From contig NZ_BEVZ01000002.1 in assembly GCF_003112515.1 (NCBI RefSeq), positions 1,612,001-1,676,000 of the forward strand: a stretch of DNA of 64,000 bases, read 5' to 3'. Source of the DNA: Streptomyces fragilis. GTDB lineage: Bacteria > Actinomycetota > Actinomycetes > Streptomycetales > Streptomycetaceae. Each line of letters opens with the position of its first letter. Within the stretch, counting starts at the first letter, position 1. The notes beneath the pieces were generated by a model. That model did not search any database. It saw nothing but the letters and a program-made list of their open reading frames with translations, and was not told where the DNA came from. This document shows positions 33,264-42,212 of the stretch, piece by piece. Made by a program: the position numbers and the translations under genes.

Positions 33264-35000
33264 GTGTCGCAAGACGTCCCCGACCCCTCGCAACACCACC
33301 CCAAGGGCTCCCTGCCCGGCACCGAGGCCGGCCTGCCCGGACCTCAGCACCGGGGGACCGACCGGGTGGTCTTCGGGGTGACCGCGGCGCTCACTCTCGC
33401 CTTCGTGCTGTGGGGCGCGTTCGGCACCGACTCGCTCGAGGACGTGTCGGGGACGTTGCTCGGGGAGCTGATCCACAACTGCGGCTGGGCCTTCGTGCTG
33501 GCCGCCTCCTGCTTCGTGATCTTCGCGCTCTGGCTGGCGATCAGCCGCTACGGCCGCATCCACCTGGGCTCGGAGCACGAGAAGCCGGAGTTCCGCACGG
33601 TCTCCTGGATCGCGATGATGTTCAGCGCCGGCATGGGCATCGGCCTGATGTTCTGGGGCGTCAGCGAACCCCTGGCCCACTTCGTCGACGCCCCGCCCGG
33701 CACCCGGCCGGGCAGCGTCGGCGAGCGCATGTCGACCGCCATGGCGACCACCCTCTTCCACTGGACCCTGCACCCGTGGGCCATCTACGCGGTGGTGGGC
33801 CTCGGCATCGCCTACAGCACCTTCCGCAAGAAGCGGCGGCAGACCATCAGTTCGGTCTTCACCCCGCTCATCGGCCGCCGGCACGCGGAGGGGGCCGTCG
33901 GCCGGGTCATCGACATCCTGGCCATCGTCGCCACCGTGTTCGGCTCCGCCGCCTCGCTCGGCCTCGGCACCCTGCAGATCGGCTCCGGCATGCAGGAGGT
34001 CGGCTGGCTGGACAAGGCCGGCACCGGGCTGCTCGTCGCCATCATCGCCGTGCTGACCGCGGCCTTCGTCCTTTCCGCCGTCTCCGGCGTCGAGCGGGGC
34101 ATCCAGTGGCTCTCCAACACCAACATGGTCCTGGCGCTGCTGCTCGCCGTGTTCGTCTTCGTGGCCGGCCCCACCATCGTCATCCTCGACCTGGTGCCCA
34201 CCTCGCTCTTCGCGTACCTGGGCGACCTCCCGGAGCTGGCCGGGCGCACCGAGATCAGCGGCGGACCCAAGGTGGACGAGTGGCTCTCCAGCTGGACGGT
34301 CTTCTACTGGGCGTGGTGGATCTCCTGGACGCCCTTCGTCGGCATGTTCATCGCCCGCATCAGCCGCGGCCGCACCATCCGCCAGTTCATCGGCGGGGTC
34401 ATCCTGGTGCCCAGCACGGTCAGCCTGATCTGGTTCGCCATCTTCGGCGGTTCCGCCATGCAGCTGCAGTCGCGCCACCTGCTCGGCGACGCGTCCACGG
34501 TCGAGGGGCGGCTCTTCGCGGTGCTGCGGGAGTACCCGATCGCCACGGCCACCTCGCTGCTGGTGATGATCCTCGTCGCGATCTTCTTCGTCTCCGGCGC
34601 GGACGCCGCCTCCATCGTGATGGGCACGCTGTCGCAGCGCGGCGCGCTGGAGCCGCAGAAGCCGCTGGTGATCTTCTGGGGCGTGGTCACCGGCGCGGTC
34701 GCCGCGATCATGCTGCTGGTGGGCAGCGGAAAGGGGGACGCCCTCACCGGGCTGCAGAACCTGACCATCCTCGCCGCGGCACCCTTCGTGCTGGTGATGA
34801 TCGGGATCTGCTGGGCGCTGATGCGGGACCTGCGCCGCGACCCGCTGATGCTGCGGGAGGAGGCGGCCAGCGAGGCGCTGGAGGACGCGGTGGTCACGGG
34901 CTACCGGAAGTTCGACGGCGACTTCGAGCTGCAGGTCCGCCCCTCCCAGGGCGAAGGCCCCGCCTCCGGTTCCACGGTCGCCGACGACTCCCCGATCTGA
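33264..35000 (+). CDS. BCCT-family betaine/carnitine/choline transporter
   Basis: A 578-residue membrane protein with about 12 helices. BCCT hallmarks: GMGIGLMFWGVSEPLAHF (Gly-rich segment), TTLFHWTLHPWAIYAVVGL, ISWTPFVGMFIARISRGRTI with the Trp-rich helix, and SGVERGIQWLSNTNM. The C-terminal tail is acidic and flexible. It imports compatible solutes driven by sodium or protons. GTG 33264 has AAAGG 7 bases upstream. The 138-bp gap before it holds inverted arms TACGCAG (33185-33191) and CTGCGTA (33217-33223) around GGGATA, which resembles a stress-sigma -10. Confidence 0.9.
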   Translation: MSQDVPDPSQHHPKGSLPGTEAGLPGPQHRGTDRVVFGVTAALTLAFVLWGAFGTDSLEDVSGTLLGELIHNCGWAFVLAASCFVIFALWLAISRYGRIHLGSEHEKPEFRTVSWIAMMFSAGMGIGLMFWGVSEPLAHFVDAPPGTRPGSVGERMSTAMATTLFHWTLHPWAIYAVVGLGIAYSTFRKKRRQTISSVFTPLIGRRHAEGAVGRVIDILAIVATVFGSAASLGLGTLQIGSGMQEVGWLDKAGTGLLVAIIAVLTAAFVLSAVSGVERGIQWLSNTNMVLALLLAVFVFVAGPTIVILDLVPTSLFAYLGDLPELAGRTEISGGPKVDEWLSSWTVFYWAWWISWTPFVGMFIARISRGRTIRQFIGGVILVPSTVSLIWFAIFGGSAMQLQSRHLLGDASTVEGRLFAVLREYPIATATSLLVMILVAIFFVSGADAASIVMGTLSQRGALEPQKPLVIFWGVVTGAVAAIMLLVGSGKGDALTGLQNLTILAAAPFVLVMIGICWALMRDLRRDPLMLREEAASEALEDAVVTGYRKFDGDFELQVRPSQGEGPASGSTVADDSPI

Positions 35001-35020
35001 CGCCGCCCCGCGCCGCTGCC

Positions 35021-35063
35021 CGCCGCCCCGGCCCCCGCAGGACCGTGCGGGGCCGGGGCGGCG
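35021..35063. terminator. Terminator after the BCCT gene
   Basis: GC-rich arms of about 18 bp (35021-35039 and 35046-35063) pairing with one bulged C and a 6-nt loop, 20 bp after the stop. Confidence 0.6.
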
Positions 35064-35183
35064 TGGGCGTGACCTCGGACGGCCCTCGATCCGGCGCGAC
35101 GGACGCGGCCCTCCCGCCGAGTGGGTGCTCGTGCCGCGGTGCGGCCGCGGCCGGGAGGCACCCGCAGCGCGGCTGCGGGCGGG

Positions 35184-35270
35184 CCGCCGCACCACCGGTC
35201 ACCCCGTCAGGGCCGCCGCACCACCGGTCACCCCGTCAGGGCCGCCGCACCACCGGTCACCCCGTCAGGG
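35184..35270. repeat. Three perfect tandem 29-bp repeats spanning a stop codon
   Basis: Units start at 35184, 35213 and 35242, each CCGCCGCACCACCGGTCACC then CCGTCAGGG, with the first 7 bases of a fourth. The stop codon of the leftward D-amino-acid oxidase gene lies in the third unit; the other two are downstream copies of its 3' end. There are no spacers, so it is not a CRISPR array. Confidence 0.95.
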
Positions 35271-36210
35271 CCGCCGCCTCCCGGGCGCAGCCCCAGGCGA
35301 CGGTCACGCCCGCGCCGCCGTGGCCGTAGTTGTGCACCAGCGCCCGCCCCCCGGCGCGGGTCTCCCGCTCCAGGCGCACCGACGGCCGCGCGGGCCGCAG
35401 CCCGACCCGGTGCTCCAGCACCCGCGCCCGTGCTATCTCCGGCCGCACCGCGGCGCACCGCGCCACGATCGCCTCGGCGGTCGCCGGGTCCGGCTCGGTC
35501 GACCAGTCGCCCACCTCCGCCGTCCCCCCGAGCAGCAGCCGCCCCGGCTGCGGCAGGAAGTACGTGGACCCCTCGCGATCGTCGGCGACCGAGGTCATCC
35601 AGGTGTCCACCCCTGGGTTCTCGACGACCACCAGCTGGCCCCGCACGGGATGGACCGAGCCGTCCGGCACCAGCTCCCGCGCCCCGAGCCCGGTCGCGTT
35701 CACCACCACCGGCGCCTCGGCGGCCGGCTCGTCCAGCGAGCGCGCCTCGCGCCGCTCCACCACCCCGCCCGCCTTGTGGAAACGTTCCCGCAGCCAGGGC
35801 AGATGGACCCGCATGTCGATCAGCGGCACCCGCGCCCACAGTCCGCCACCAGGGCATTCCGCGGGCGTCGCTTCCCGCAGCCCGGGCACCCGCGCGGCCC
35901 AGGGACCGAGCTCGCCGAGGAGGGCGCCACCGTGCACCCCCGCCACCATGCGCACCCCGGTCTCCTCCGGCCGGGCGGCCAGCTCCGCGTACACCTCGTA
36001 GGAGACCAGCGACCAGTCGCCGACGCGCTCCTCGGGCTCGATCCGGTACGGCCACCACAGACCGCCCGCAACCTCCGAGGCGACCGGCAGCGCCGACCCC
36101 CGGTCCCACAGCCGCACCCGACGGCCGCTCTCCGCCAGTACCACGGCCGTGGTCAGGCCGATGACGCCGCCGCCGACGACGATCACTTCACCGTGTCGCT
36201 CCCGTTCCAT
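35257..36210 (-). CDS. FAD-dependent D-amino-acid oxidase
   Basis: A 317-residue DAO-family flavoprotein. The FAD-binding dinucleotide fold is IVVGGGVIGLTTAVVLAESG at about 9-28. Downstream are EVAGGLWWPYRIEPEERVG, VVNATGLGARELV, the substrate-contact VRGQLVVVE, and the C-terminal VHNYGHGGAGVTVAWGCA, which closes the FAD site. It oxidatively deaminates neutral or basic D-amino acids. ATG 36210 has no strong Shine-Dalgarno; the gene is divergent from a frameshifted gene 66 bp away. The last codons and the stop lie in a 29-bp tandem repeat. Confidence 0.9.
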   Translation of the reverse strand: MERERHGEVIVVGGGVIGLTTAVVLAESGRRVRLWDRGSALPVASEVAGGLWWPYRIEPEERVGDWSLVSYEVYAELAARPEETGVRMVAGVHGGALLGELGPWAARVPGLREATPAECPGGGLWARVPLIDMRVHLPWLRERFHKAGGVVERREARSLDEPAAEAPVVVNATGLGARELVPDGSVHPVRGQLVVVENPGVDTWMTSVADDREGSTYFLPQPGRLLLGGTAEVGDWSTEPDPATAEAIVARCAAVRPEIARARVLEHRVGLRPARPSVRLERETRAGGRALVHNYGHGGAGVTVAWGCAREAAALTG

Positions 36211-36276
36211 CCGCGGACCGTAACGGAATGCCGGGGACCGGCAACAGGGCGCCCGCGCCGCGGGAATACTCGGACC

Positions 36277-37313
36277 ATGGCTGCCGAGCACGCGACGTAC
36301 GCGTCCTTCGCCCTCACCCCGGCGACCCGCGCGGGCGCGGTCCTCGCCGGCGGGGCGCACGTGACCCACCGGGACTTCACCGACTTCGTCGTCGACGGGC
36401 GCCCGCTGCTCGTCCGCCTCGCGGACCTGGACGCGGTCTCCCCGCTCGCCGCCGACGTGCCGCCCGCCATCTTCGCCGAGCAGGTGCGCGCGCTGCTGCT
36501 GGAGGCGCCGGCCCCGCTGCCCGGCGGCCGCTACCTCGTCCACGGCTGCCCCGAGTGCGCCGACCTCGCCTGCGGGGCGGTCACCGCCGTCATCGAGCGG
36601 GACGGCGAGGACTACGTGTGGCGGGACTTCGCCTGGCAGAGCGACGACCACCCCGACCTGCGGCTGAACGGCTATCACGGCCTCGGCCCGTTCCGCTTCC
36701 ACGGGGCGCGGTACCGCGAGGCCCTGACCGGCCTCCTGGAGCGGGCCCGCGACACCGATCCACAGGGCCGCCGGGTGCTGCTCGTCGGCGCGCGGGCCGC
36801 CATGCTCAACGAGCTCGCCGCCGCCCTGCGTTCCATCGGCATAGGGGCCGACGTCGGCGACGACCCGGCCGAGGTGCCACCCGGGGAACTGCGCGCCTAC
36901 GGCGTCGTGGCGTTCGGACGGGCGGTGGGGGAGGAGCGGCGGCAGCGGGTGCGCGCCGCGTTCCGGCGGGCGGGGGCCGAGGTGGCGTACGTCGACGGCC
37001 CGCCCCGGTCGTCCCGCTGCTCGTGGCGCAGACCGAGGAGGCGCTGGACCGGCGCCCGGAGGCACGGCGACGGCTCGCCGCGCTGCGGGCGACCCAGCGC
37101 GAGGCGGTCGTCGAGGTCGGTTCCGACTGCCGTGTGGGCCTCACCGTCCACCGCGTGGACCGGCTGCGCCGCACGCACGAGCACGTCGCCTTCGACGACG
37201 TGCTGCCCCGGGGCAGCCACCGGCTTCCGCTGGACCCCGGCGCGGTCAGGGGCGAGGCCTTCCTGGTCGCCCGGACGTCGGGCGAGGTCCGGGTGGCAGC
37301 CGTACCCCGATGA
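36277..37313 (+). pseudogene. Conserved actinobacterial hypothetical protein, frameshifted
   Basis: From the ATG at 36277 a sensible protein runs to about 37000 (HVTHRDFTDFVVDGRPLLVR ... GCPECADLACGAVTAVIE ... YHGLGPFRFHGARYREAL ... AEVAYVDG). After that this frame turns into Arg/Ser-rich nonsense. The frame one base back then reads sensibly to the stop at 37313 (PLLVAQTEEALDRRPEARRR ... CRVGLTVHRVDRLRRTHEHV ... GEAFLVARTSGEV). A single missing base near 37005-37012, in GGCCCGCCCCGG, explains it. A Cys-x2-Cys-x4-Cys stretch is in the first half. Function unknown. It is either a true lesion or a sequencing error. Confidence 0.8.
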
Positions 37314-37439
37314 CGACGGCGCCGGGAACGCCCCGTCCCCGGCCCCGCCACCGTCAGTACCGCCGCGGTCGTCGCCGCCACCCGGCGACGGCCCCCGCAG
37401 CGCCCCGCCGCCCTCCGGAGGCCCCGTCTCCTGGCGACG

Positions 37440-37690
37440 AGGCCGGGACCGTCTCAGCCGCCCGGGTCTCACCCCGACGGCCTTGGGCCGCCTGCCCCCG
37501 GGCAGCCCTCGCATGGGGGCTGCCCGGCTCTCGGGTTCCGGGGCACCCGGCGGGCCCGGCGGCCGAGACCGTCCCAGCCGCACCTGCCTCACCCCGGCGG
37601 CGTTCGGGCCGTCCGACCCCCAGTCACCTGGAGGCCGGGACCGGACCCTCTCAGCCGCACCGGCCTCACCCCGGCGGTGTCCGGGCCGCG
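37440..37690. repeat. Three imperfect ~55-bp repeats
   Basis: Copies at about 37440-37495, 37561-37613 and 37632-37690 share GGCCGGGACCG, then TCAGCCGCAC, then CCTCACCCCGGCGG and a GGGCCG end. The spacing is irregular, and the first two copies are separated by a hairpin. This looks like old duplication of an intergenic element. Confidence 0.7.
37500..37525. terminator. Hairpin, probable terminator for convergent genes
   Basis: GGGCAGCCC (37500-37508) and GGGCTGCCC (37517-37525), perfect 9-bp arms with an 8-nt loop, between the ends of the frameshifted gene and tex. Confidence 0.55.
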
Positions 37691-37727
37691 CCGGCTGCGG
37701 TGGCCGGCACGGCGGCGGGGCCGGGGG

Positions 37728-40079
37728 TCACAGGAGGCCCGCCCGGCGCAGCGCGTCCGCCATCGCGCCGTCGGCGGGCGGCTGCGTGCGGCGGCCGTCC
37801 CCGCCGCCGCCCCGGCCCTCCTTCGTCCGGCGCGGCTGCGGCGGACGCTGCCCGCCGCCGCGCTGCTGCCGCTCGCCGCGGACCGGGCGCTCCGCGGTCT
37901 TCTCGTCCTCCAGGCGCAGCGTCAGCGAGATCCGCTTGCGCGGGATGTCGACGTCCAGCACCTTCACCCGGACGATGTCACCGGACTTCACCACGTCCCG
38001 CGGGTCCTTGACGAAGGTGCGCGACATCGCCGAGACGTGCACCAGGCCGTCCTGGTGGACACCGACGTCGACGAAGGCGCCGAAGGCGGCCACGTTGGTG
38101 ACCACGCCCTCCAGGATCATCCCGGGCTCCAGGTCGGTGATCTTCTCGACGCCCTCCTTGAAGCCGGCGGTGCGGAAGGCGGGCCGCGGGTCGCGCCCCG
38201 GCTTCTCCAGCTCCTTCAGGATGTCCGTCACCGTCGGCAGTCCGAAGGTGTCGTCGACGAACTGCTCGGGCCGCAGCGAGCGCAGCGCCGAGGTGTTGCC
38301 GATCAGCGCGGCCACCTCCTGCCCGGTGGTCTTCACCATCCGGCGCACCACCGGGTAGGCCTCCGGGTGGACGCTGGAGGCGTCCAGCGGGTCGTCGCCG
38401 CCACGGATGCGCAGGAAGCCCGCGCACTGCTCGTACGCCTTGGGCCCGAGCCGCGCCACCTTCTTCAGCTCCGCGCGCGAACGGAACGGCCCGTTCTCGT
38501 CGCGGTGGCGGACGATGTTCTCCGCGAGCGAGGAGGAGACGCCCGAGACCCGGGCCAGCAGCGGGGTGGAGGCCGTGTTCACGTCCACGCCGACGCCGTT
38601 CACACAGTCCTCGACCACCGCGTCCAGCGAACGGGACAGCTTCACCTCGGACAGGTCGTGCTGGTACTGGCCCACGCCGATCGACCGGGGGTCGATCTTC
38701 ACCAGCTCGGCCAGCGGGTCCTGCAGCCGCCGTGCGATGGAGACCGCGCCGCGCAGCGACACGTCCATGTCCGGCAGCTCCTGCGAGGCGAACGCGGAGG
38801 CCGAGTACACCGAGGCGCCCGCCTCGGACACCATCACCTTGGTCAGGTTCAGCTCCGGGTGCCGGGCGATCAGGTCGCCGGCGAGCTTGTCGGTCTCCCG
38901 GGAGGCCGTGCCGTTGCCGATGGCGATCAGCTCCACGGCGTGCTGCTTCGCCAGCCGGGCCAGCTTGGCGATCGCCTCGTCCCACCGGTTGGCGGGCACG
39001 TGCGGGTGGATGACGTCGGTGGCGACGACCTTGCCCGTGGCGTCCACCACGGCCACCTTGACGCCCGTGCGGTACCCCGGGTCCAGGCCGAGCGTGGCGC
39101 GGGTGCCGGCCGGCGCGGCGAGCAGCAGGTCGCGCAGGTTGGCGGCGAACACCCGCACCGCCTCGTCCTCGGCGCCGGTGCGCAGCCGCAGCCTCAGGTC
39201 GATGCCCAGGTGCACCAGGACACGGGTCCGCCAGGCCCAGCGGACGGTGTCCTTCAGCCACTTGTCGCCCGGGCGGCCGCGGTCGGCGACGCCGAAGCGG
39301 TGGGCGATGATCCCCTCGTAGGACGACGGCCCCTCGACCGGCTCCTCCGGCTCCAGGACCAGGTCGAGGACCTCCTCCTTCTCGCCGCGCAGCAGTGCCA
39401 GCACCCGGTGCGAGGGCAGCTCGGCGAAGGCCTCGGCGAAGTCGAAGTAGTCGGAGAACTTCGCGCCGGCCTCCTCCTTGCCCTCCCGCACCTTCGCGAC
39501 CAGGCGACCGCGCGTCCACATCCGCTCGCGCAGCTCGCCGATCAGGTCGGCGTCCTCGGAGAAGCGCTCGGTGAGGATGGCCCTCGCGCCGTCCAGCGCG
39601 GCCTGCGGGTCGGCGACGCCCTTGTCCGCGTCGACGAACGCGGCCGCGGCGGCGAGCGGCTCCACCGACGGGTCGGCGAGCAGCCCCTCGGCCAGCGGCT
39701 CCAGCCCGGCCTCCCGGGCGATCTGCGCCTTGGTCCGCCGCTTCGGCTTGAACGGCAGGTAGATGTCCTCCAGGCGGGCCTTGGTGTCGGCCTCCCGGAT
39801 GCGGGCCTCCAGCTCCCCGGTGAGCTTGCCCTGCTCGCGCACCGACTCCAGCACGGCGGTGCGGCGCTCCTCCAGCTCCCGCAGGTACCGCAGCCGCTCC
39901 TCCAGGGTGCGCAGCTGGGCGTCGTCCAGCCCGCCGGTCGCCTCCTTGCGGTAGCGGGCGACGAACGGCACCGTCGACCCGCCGTCCAGGAGATCCACCG
40001 CGGCCTGGACCTGCCGCTCCCGTACGCCGAGTTCCTCGGCGATCCTGCCTTCGATGGACGCTGCCAGGGGTGTCGTCAC
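37728..40079 (-). CDS. tex: Tex-family RNA-binding transcription accessory protein
   Basis: A 783-residue protein, the usual Tex length. Tex N-terminal helical domain ([45 protein letters not shown]), a YqgF/RuvC-like domain ([21 protein letters not shown]), helix-hairpin-helix repeats ([24 protein letters not shown]) and a C-terminal S1 domain ([31 protein letters not shown]). A basic, Gly-rich tail follows. It binds nucleic acid and influences transcription and stress tolerance. The GTG at 40079 is chosen because the conserved start ([17 protein letters not shown]) begins there. Confidence 0.93.
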   Translation of the reverse strand: MTTPLAASIEGRIAEELGVRERQVQAAVDLLDGGSTVPFVARYRKEATGGLDDAQLRTLEERLRYLRELEERRTAVLESVREQGKLTGELEARIREADTKARLEDIYLPFKPKRRTKAQIAREAGLEPLAEGLLADPSVEPLAAAAAFVDADKGVADPQAALDGARAILTERFSEDADLIGELRERMWTRGRLVAKVREGKEEAGAKFSDYFDFAEAFAELPSHRVLALLRGEKEEVLDLVLEPEEPVEGPSSYEGIIAHRFGVADRGRPGDKWLKDTVRWAWRTRVLVHLGIDLRLRLRTGAEDEAVRVFAANLRDLLLAAPAGTRATLGLDPGYRTGVKVAVVDATGKVVATDVIHPHVPANRWDEAIAKLARLAKQHAVELIAIGNGTASRETDKLAGDLIARHPELNLTKVMVSEAGASVYSASAFASQELPDMDVSLRGAVSIARRLQDPLAELVKIDPRSIGVGQYQHDLSEVKLSRSLDAVVEDCVNGVGVDVNTASTPLLARVSGVSSSLAENIVRHRDENGPFRSRAELKKVARLGPKAYEQCAGFLRIRGGDDPLDASSVHPEAYPVVRRMVKTTGQEVAALIGNTSALRSLRPEQFVDDTFGLPTVTDILKELEKPGRDPRPAFRTAGFKEGVEKITDLEPGMILEGVVTNVAAFGAFVDVGVHQDGLVHVSAMSRTFVKDPRDVVKSGDIVRVKVLDVDIPRKRISLTLRLEDEKTAERPVRGERQQRGGGQRPPQPRRTKEGRGGGGDGRRTQPPADGAMADALRRAGLL

Positions 40080-40165
40080 GATCCCGTACCGCCTTCTGAA
40101 GCCTCGAGGTTGCGCGGCAATTCTGGCAGGTCGCGGGGGCGAACGGGGGTCAGGGCGTGCGCGGA

Positions 40166-40204
40166 CGCGCGAAGGCCCGGCCACCGGGGCCGGGCCTTCG
40201 CGCG
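40166..40204. terminator. Very strong intrinsic terminator
   Basis: Perfect 17-bp arms CGCGCGAAGGCCCGGCC (40166-40182) and its complement (40188-40204) with a 5-nt loop. It lies between the LPFR small gene and tex, both leftward; TTT follows on the plus side. It separates the small gene's transcript from tex. Confidence 0.8.
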
Positions 40205-40266
40205 TTTGCCGCGCTCACGACGCGCGCACAGGGGCGCTCATGGCACGCTCGCGACGGTGCGCGCGC

Positions 40267-40398
40267 TCAGGCGCGACGACCGTGCGCCGTGGAGGAGGCG
40301 CCGCCGAAGAGACGGGCGACGGCTCGGAAGGGCAGCGTCACCACGGTGGCGATGGCGCCGCCGATCTGACGGAGGACGTCCGCGACAGCTCGGAACAC
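40267..40398 (-). CDS. LPFR-motif small protein (43 aa)
   Basis: A 43-residue gene: GTG start at 40398 with GGAAGG about 8 bases upstream, stop at 40267. The product is an amphipathic helix (VFRAVADVLRQIGGAIATVV) followed by TLPFRAVARLFGGAS and a basic end. The LPFR motif defines a family of Streptomyces small proteins with no assigned function. The helix suggests membrane-surface association. It has its own strong terminator, which suggests high, independent expression. Confidence 0.8.
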   Translation of the reverse strand: MFRAVADVLRQIGGAIATVVTLPFRAVARLFGGASSTAHGRRA

Positions 40399-40512
40399 GT
40401 TGGTCACCTTCCCTCGCTCTGCCCGGCCGGAAGTCCCGGTGCCGGGGACCTACAGGTAACCGGCCTCGCCGCGGACATGCCTGATCGGTCCCGCGAAGGG
40501 CCTGGCAGCCGG

Positions 40513-41253
40513 TCAGTGCGGCCAGGTGAAGGAGGCGCCGCGGCGCTCCAGGAAGGCGGCGACGCCCTCCTCGAGGTCCTTGCTCGCGCGCGCCGCCGCG
40601 GCCCAGTGGGCGTCCCGGTCGGTGCGCCCGTCGGCGAACTCCTTCGCCGCCGCCTGGGTGAGCCGCGAACGGGAGACCAGGACGCGGGTGAACTCCTCGA
40701 CCCGGGCCGTGAGCCGCCCGGCCGGCAGCAGCTCGTCCACCAGACCGGTCCGCAGGGCCCGCTCCCCGTCGATGAGCTCCCCGGAGAACAGCAGGTATTT
40801 CGCGCCCGACGGCCCCACCAGCGACACCAGCCGCCGGGTGGAGGAGGACGGGTAGACGATGCCCAGCTTCGCCGGAGTCACCCCGAAGAGCGCGCCCGCC
40901 TCGGCGAACCGCAGGTCGCAGGCGGCCGCCAGCTGGGTGCCGCCGCCCACGCAGTGGCCGCGCACCGCCGCGAGCGTCGGCTTGGGGAACGCGGCCAGCG
41001 CCTCCTCCGCCTCCACGGCGAGCCGCTGCGCCACCTCCGCGGTGTCGCGCAGCCCGGAGATGTCCGCGCCCGCGCAGAAGGTGGCCCCCTCGCCGGTGAG
41101 CACCAGGACCCGCACGGCGTCGTCGAGCGCCAGTGTCCCCAGCAGCGGGGGCAGGGCCCGCCACATCGCGTCGGTCATGGCGTTGCGCCGGGCGGGGTGG
41201 CTGATCACGACGGTGGCGACGCCGTCGGCGACGCTGTGCGACAGATGGGGCAT
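40513..41253 (-). CDS. Enoyl-CoA hydratase/isomerase family protein
   Basis: A 246-residue crotonase-fold protein. Oxyanion-hole segments are GATFCAGADISGLRD (about 60-74) and AAVRGHCVGGGTQLAAACDLRFA. The first catalytic Glu position of classical hydratases is not clear (GVTPAKLGIVYP), so isomerase or other crotonase chemistry is possible. ATG 41253 is followed by MPHLSHSVADGVATVVI, a normal family start. It is divergent from the HdeD-like gene, 67 bp away. Confidence 0.87.
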   Translation of the reverse strand: MPHLSHSVADGVATVVISHPARRNAMTDAMWRALPPLLGTLALDDAVRVLVLTGEGATFCAGADISGLRDTAEVAQRLAVEAEEALAAFPKPTLAAVRGHCVGGGTQLAAACDLRFAEAGALFGVTPAKLGIVYPSSSTRRLVSLVGPSGAKYLLFSGELIDGERALRTGLVDELLPAGRLTARVEEFTRVLVSRSRLTQAAAKEFADGRTDRDAHWAAAARASKDLEEGVAAFLERRGASFTWPH

Positions 41254-41320
41254 GCCGCGGATGGTACCGGCCGGCTGGGTACTCGGCCGGGCACGTGGGA
41301 CACCCGGCGAGGAGGCCGTG

Positions 41321-42031
41321 ATGAGCAGGATCAGGGCGAAGGACGAGCGGACACGGATCAACCGGAGCTTCGGCTGGCTGGCCGTCCTCGGTGTGGCGCT
41401 GGTGATCGCCGGAATCGTCGGCCTCGTCTACACGGGCCTGGCGACGCTCACCAGCATGCTGCTGTTCGGCTGGCTGCTGCTGATCGGCGGAGTGGTGGGC
41501 CTCGGGCACGCCGTGCAGGCCCGCGGCACCGGCTTCTTCTGGCTGGGCGTGGTGGTCGCCGCGCTGAACATCGCGGCCGGCGTGGTGATCCTTGTGCGGC
41601 CCGACGCGGCCGCCGTCTCGCTGACGCTGTTCGCGGCGCTGCTCTTCCTCACCGGCGGGGTGTTCCGCATCGTGGGCAGCCTGGTGGTGCGCGGGCCGCA
41701 GTTCGGCTGGACGCTGGTGCAGGGCGCGTTCGGCCTGCTGCTGGGCATCCTGGTGCTGAACTCTTGGCCGAGCGACAGCCGCTACGTCCTGGGCACCTTC
41801 TTCTCGCTGGCGCTGCTCTTCGACGGACTGGGACTGATCGCCACCGGCTTCGGCGGCCGCAACGTGGTGGGGATGGTGACCGAGGCCGAGCGTGCCGACC
41901 GGGGACGCAGCCTCGGGGGCGACGCCTACTACGCGGGCCGCTCGGACGCGGAGCGGAACGTGTCCGCCGAGGACCGGACCGGCCCGGAGCACGGCGATCG
42001 CCGGGCAGGAGGCGACGTTCCGCCCCAATAA
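41321..42031 (+). CDS. HdeD-like DUF308 membrane protein
   Basis: A 236-residue protein with six predicted transmembrane helices in about residues 17-180, arranged as paired hydrophobic segments (GWLAVLGVALVIAGIVGLVY, LLFGWLLLIGGVVGLGHAVQ, and so on) typical of DUF308/HdeD. A hydrophilic tail follows. E. coli HdeD is linked to acid resistance; the role here is unknown. ATG 41321 has GGAGG 5 bases upstream, with an adjacent in-frame GTG. Confidence 0.85.
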   Translation: MSRIRAKDERTRINRSFGWLAVLGVALVIAGIVGLVYTGLATLTSMLLFGWLLLIGGVVGLGHAVQARGTGFFWLGVVVAALNIAAGVVILVRPDAAAVSLTLFAALLFLTGGVFRIVGSLVVRGPQFGWTLVQGAFGLLLGILVLNSWPSDSRYVLGTFFSLALLFDGLGLIATGFGGRNVVGMVTEAERADRGRSLGGDAYYAGRSDAERNVSAEDRTGPEHGDRRAGGDVPPQ

Positions 42032-42062
42032 GCGGAAGAGTTCGCGAAGCTTCCCGAGGCGC

Positions 42063-42078
42063 GCAGGAGCGATCCTGC
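42063..42078. terminator. Short hairpin after the HdeD-like gene
   Basis: GCAGGA (42063-42068), GCGA loop, TCCTGC (42073-42078): a perfect tetraloop hairpin 32 bp after the stop codon. A second small dyad TTGGC-ATAC-GCCAA follows at 42087-42100. Confidence 0.45.
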
Positions 42079-42163
42079 AACCGCCCTTGGCATACGCCAA
42101 CGGTCGACATCGGTCGATAGTGATCGGTTTGTGGACTCGGTCCGGGCGGTGACCTGCCGATTC

Positions 42164-42180
42164 CCACACTCGACGTGTGG
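42164..42180. promoter_or_regulatory. Palindrome upstream of the ATPase gene
   Basis: CCACAC-TCGAC-GTGTGG: perfect 6-bp arms, 33 bp before the ATG at 42213. Candidate operator. Confidence 0.4.
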
Positions 42181-42212
42181 TGACAGTCGAGCACGAGGGC
42201 GGGGGCCGGACG

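Larger units (their letters stand above)
37314..37727. other. Non-coding gap with degenerate repeats before tex
   Basis: 414 bp without a supportable gene. Three imperfect repeats of about 55 bp and one strong hairpin fill most of it. The two flanking genes are convergent, so it is a shared terminator region. Confidence 0.6.

Noticed and set aside
31530..35195. Long leftward frame of about 1,220 codons
   Set aside because: It lies opposite two unmistakable transporter genes, is rich in His, Gln, Asp and Gly, and shows no family pattern.
35184..35270. Possible CRISPR array
   Set aside because: Direct 29-bp repeats, but contiguous with no spacers, no leader and no cas genes.
32096..35329. Long rightward frame overlapping the permease and BCCT genes
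   Set aside because: Arg/Gly/His-rich out-of-frame translation of the true genes.
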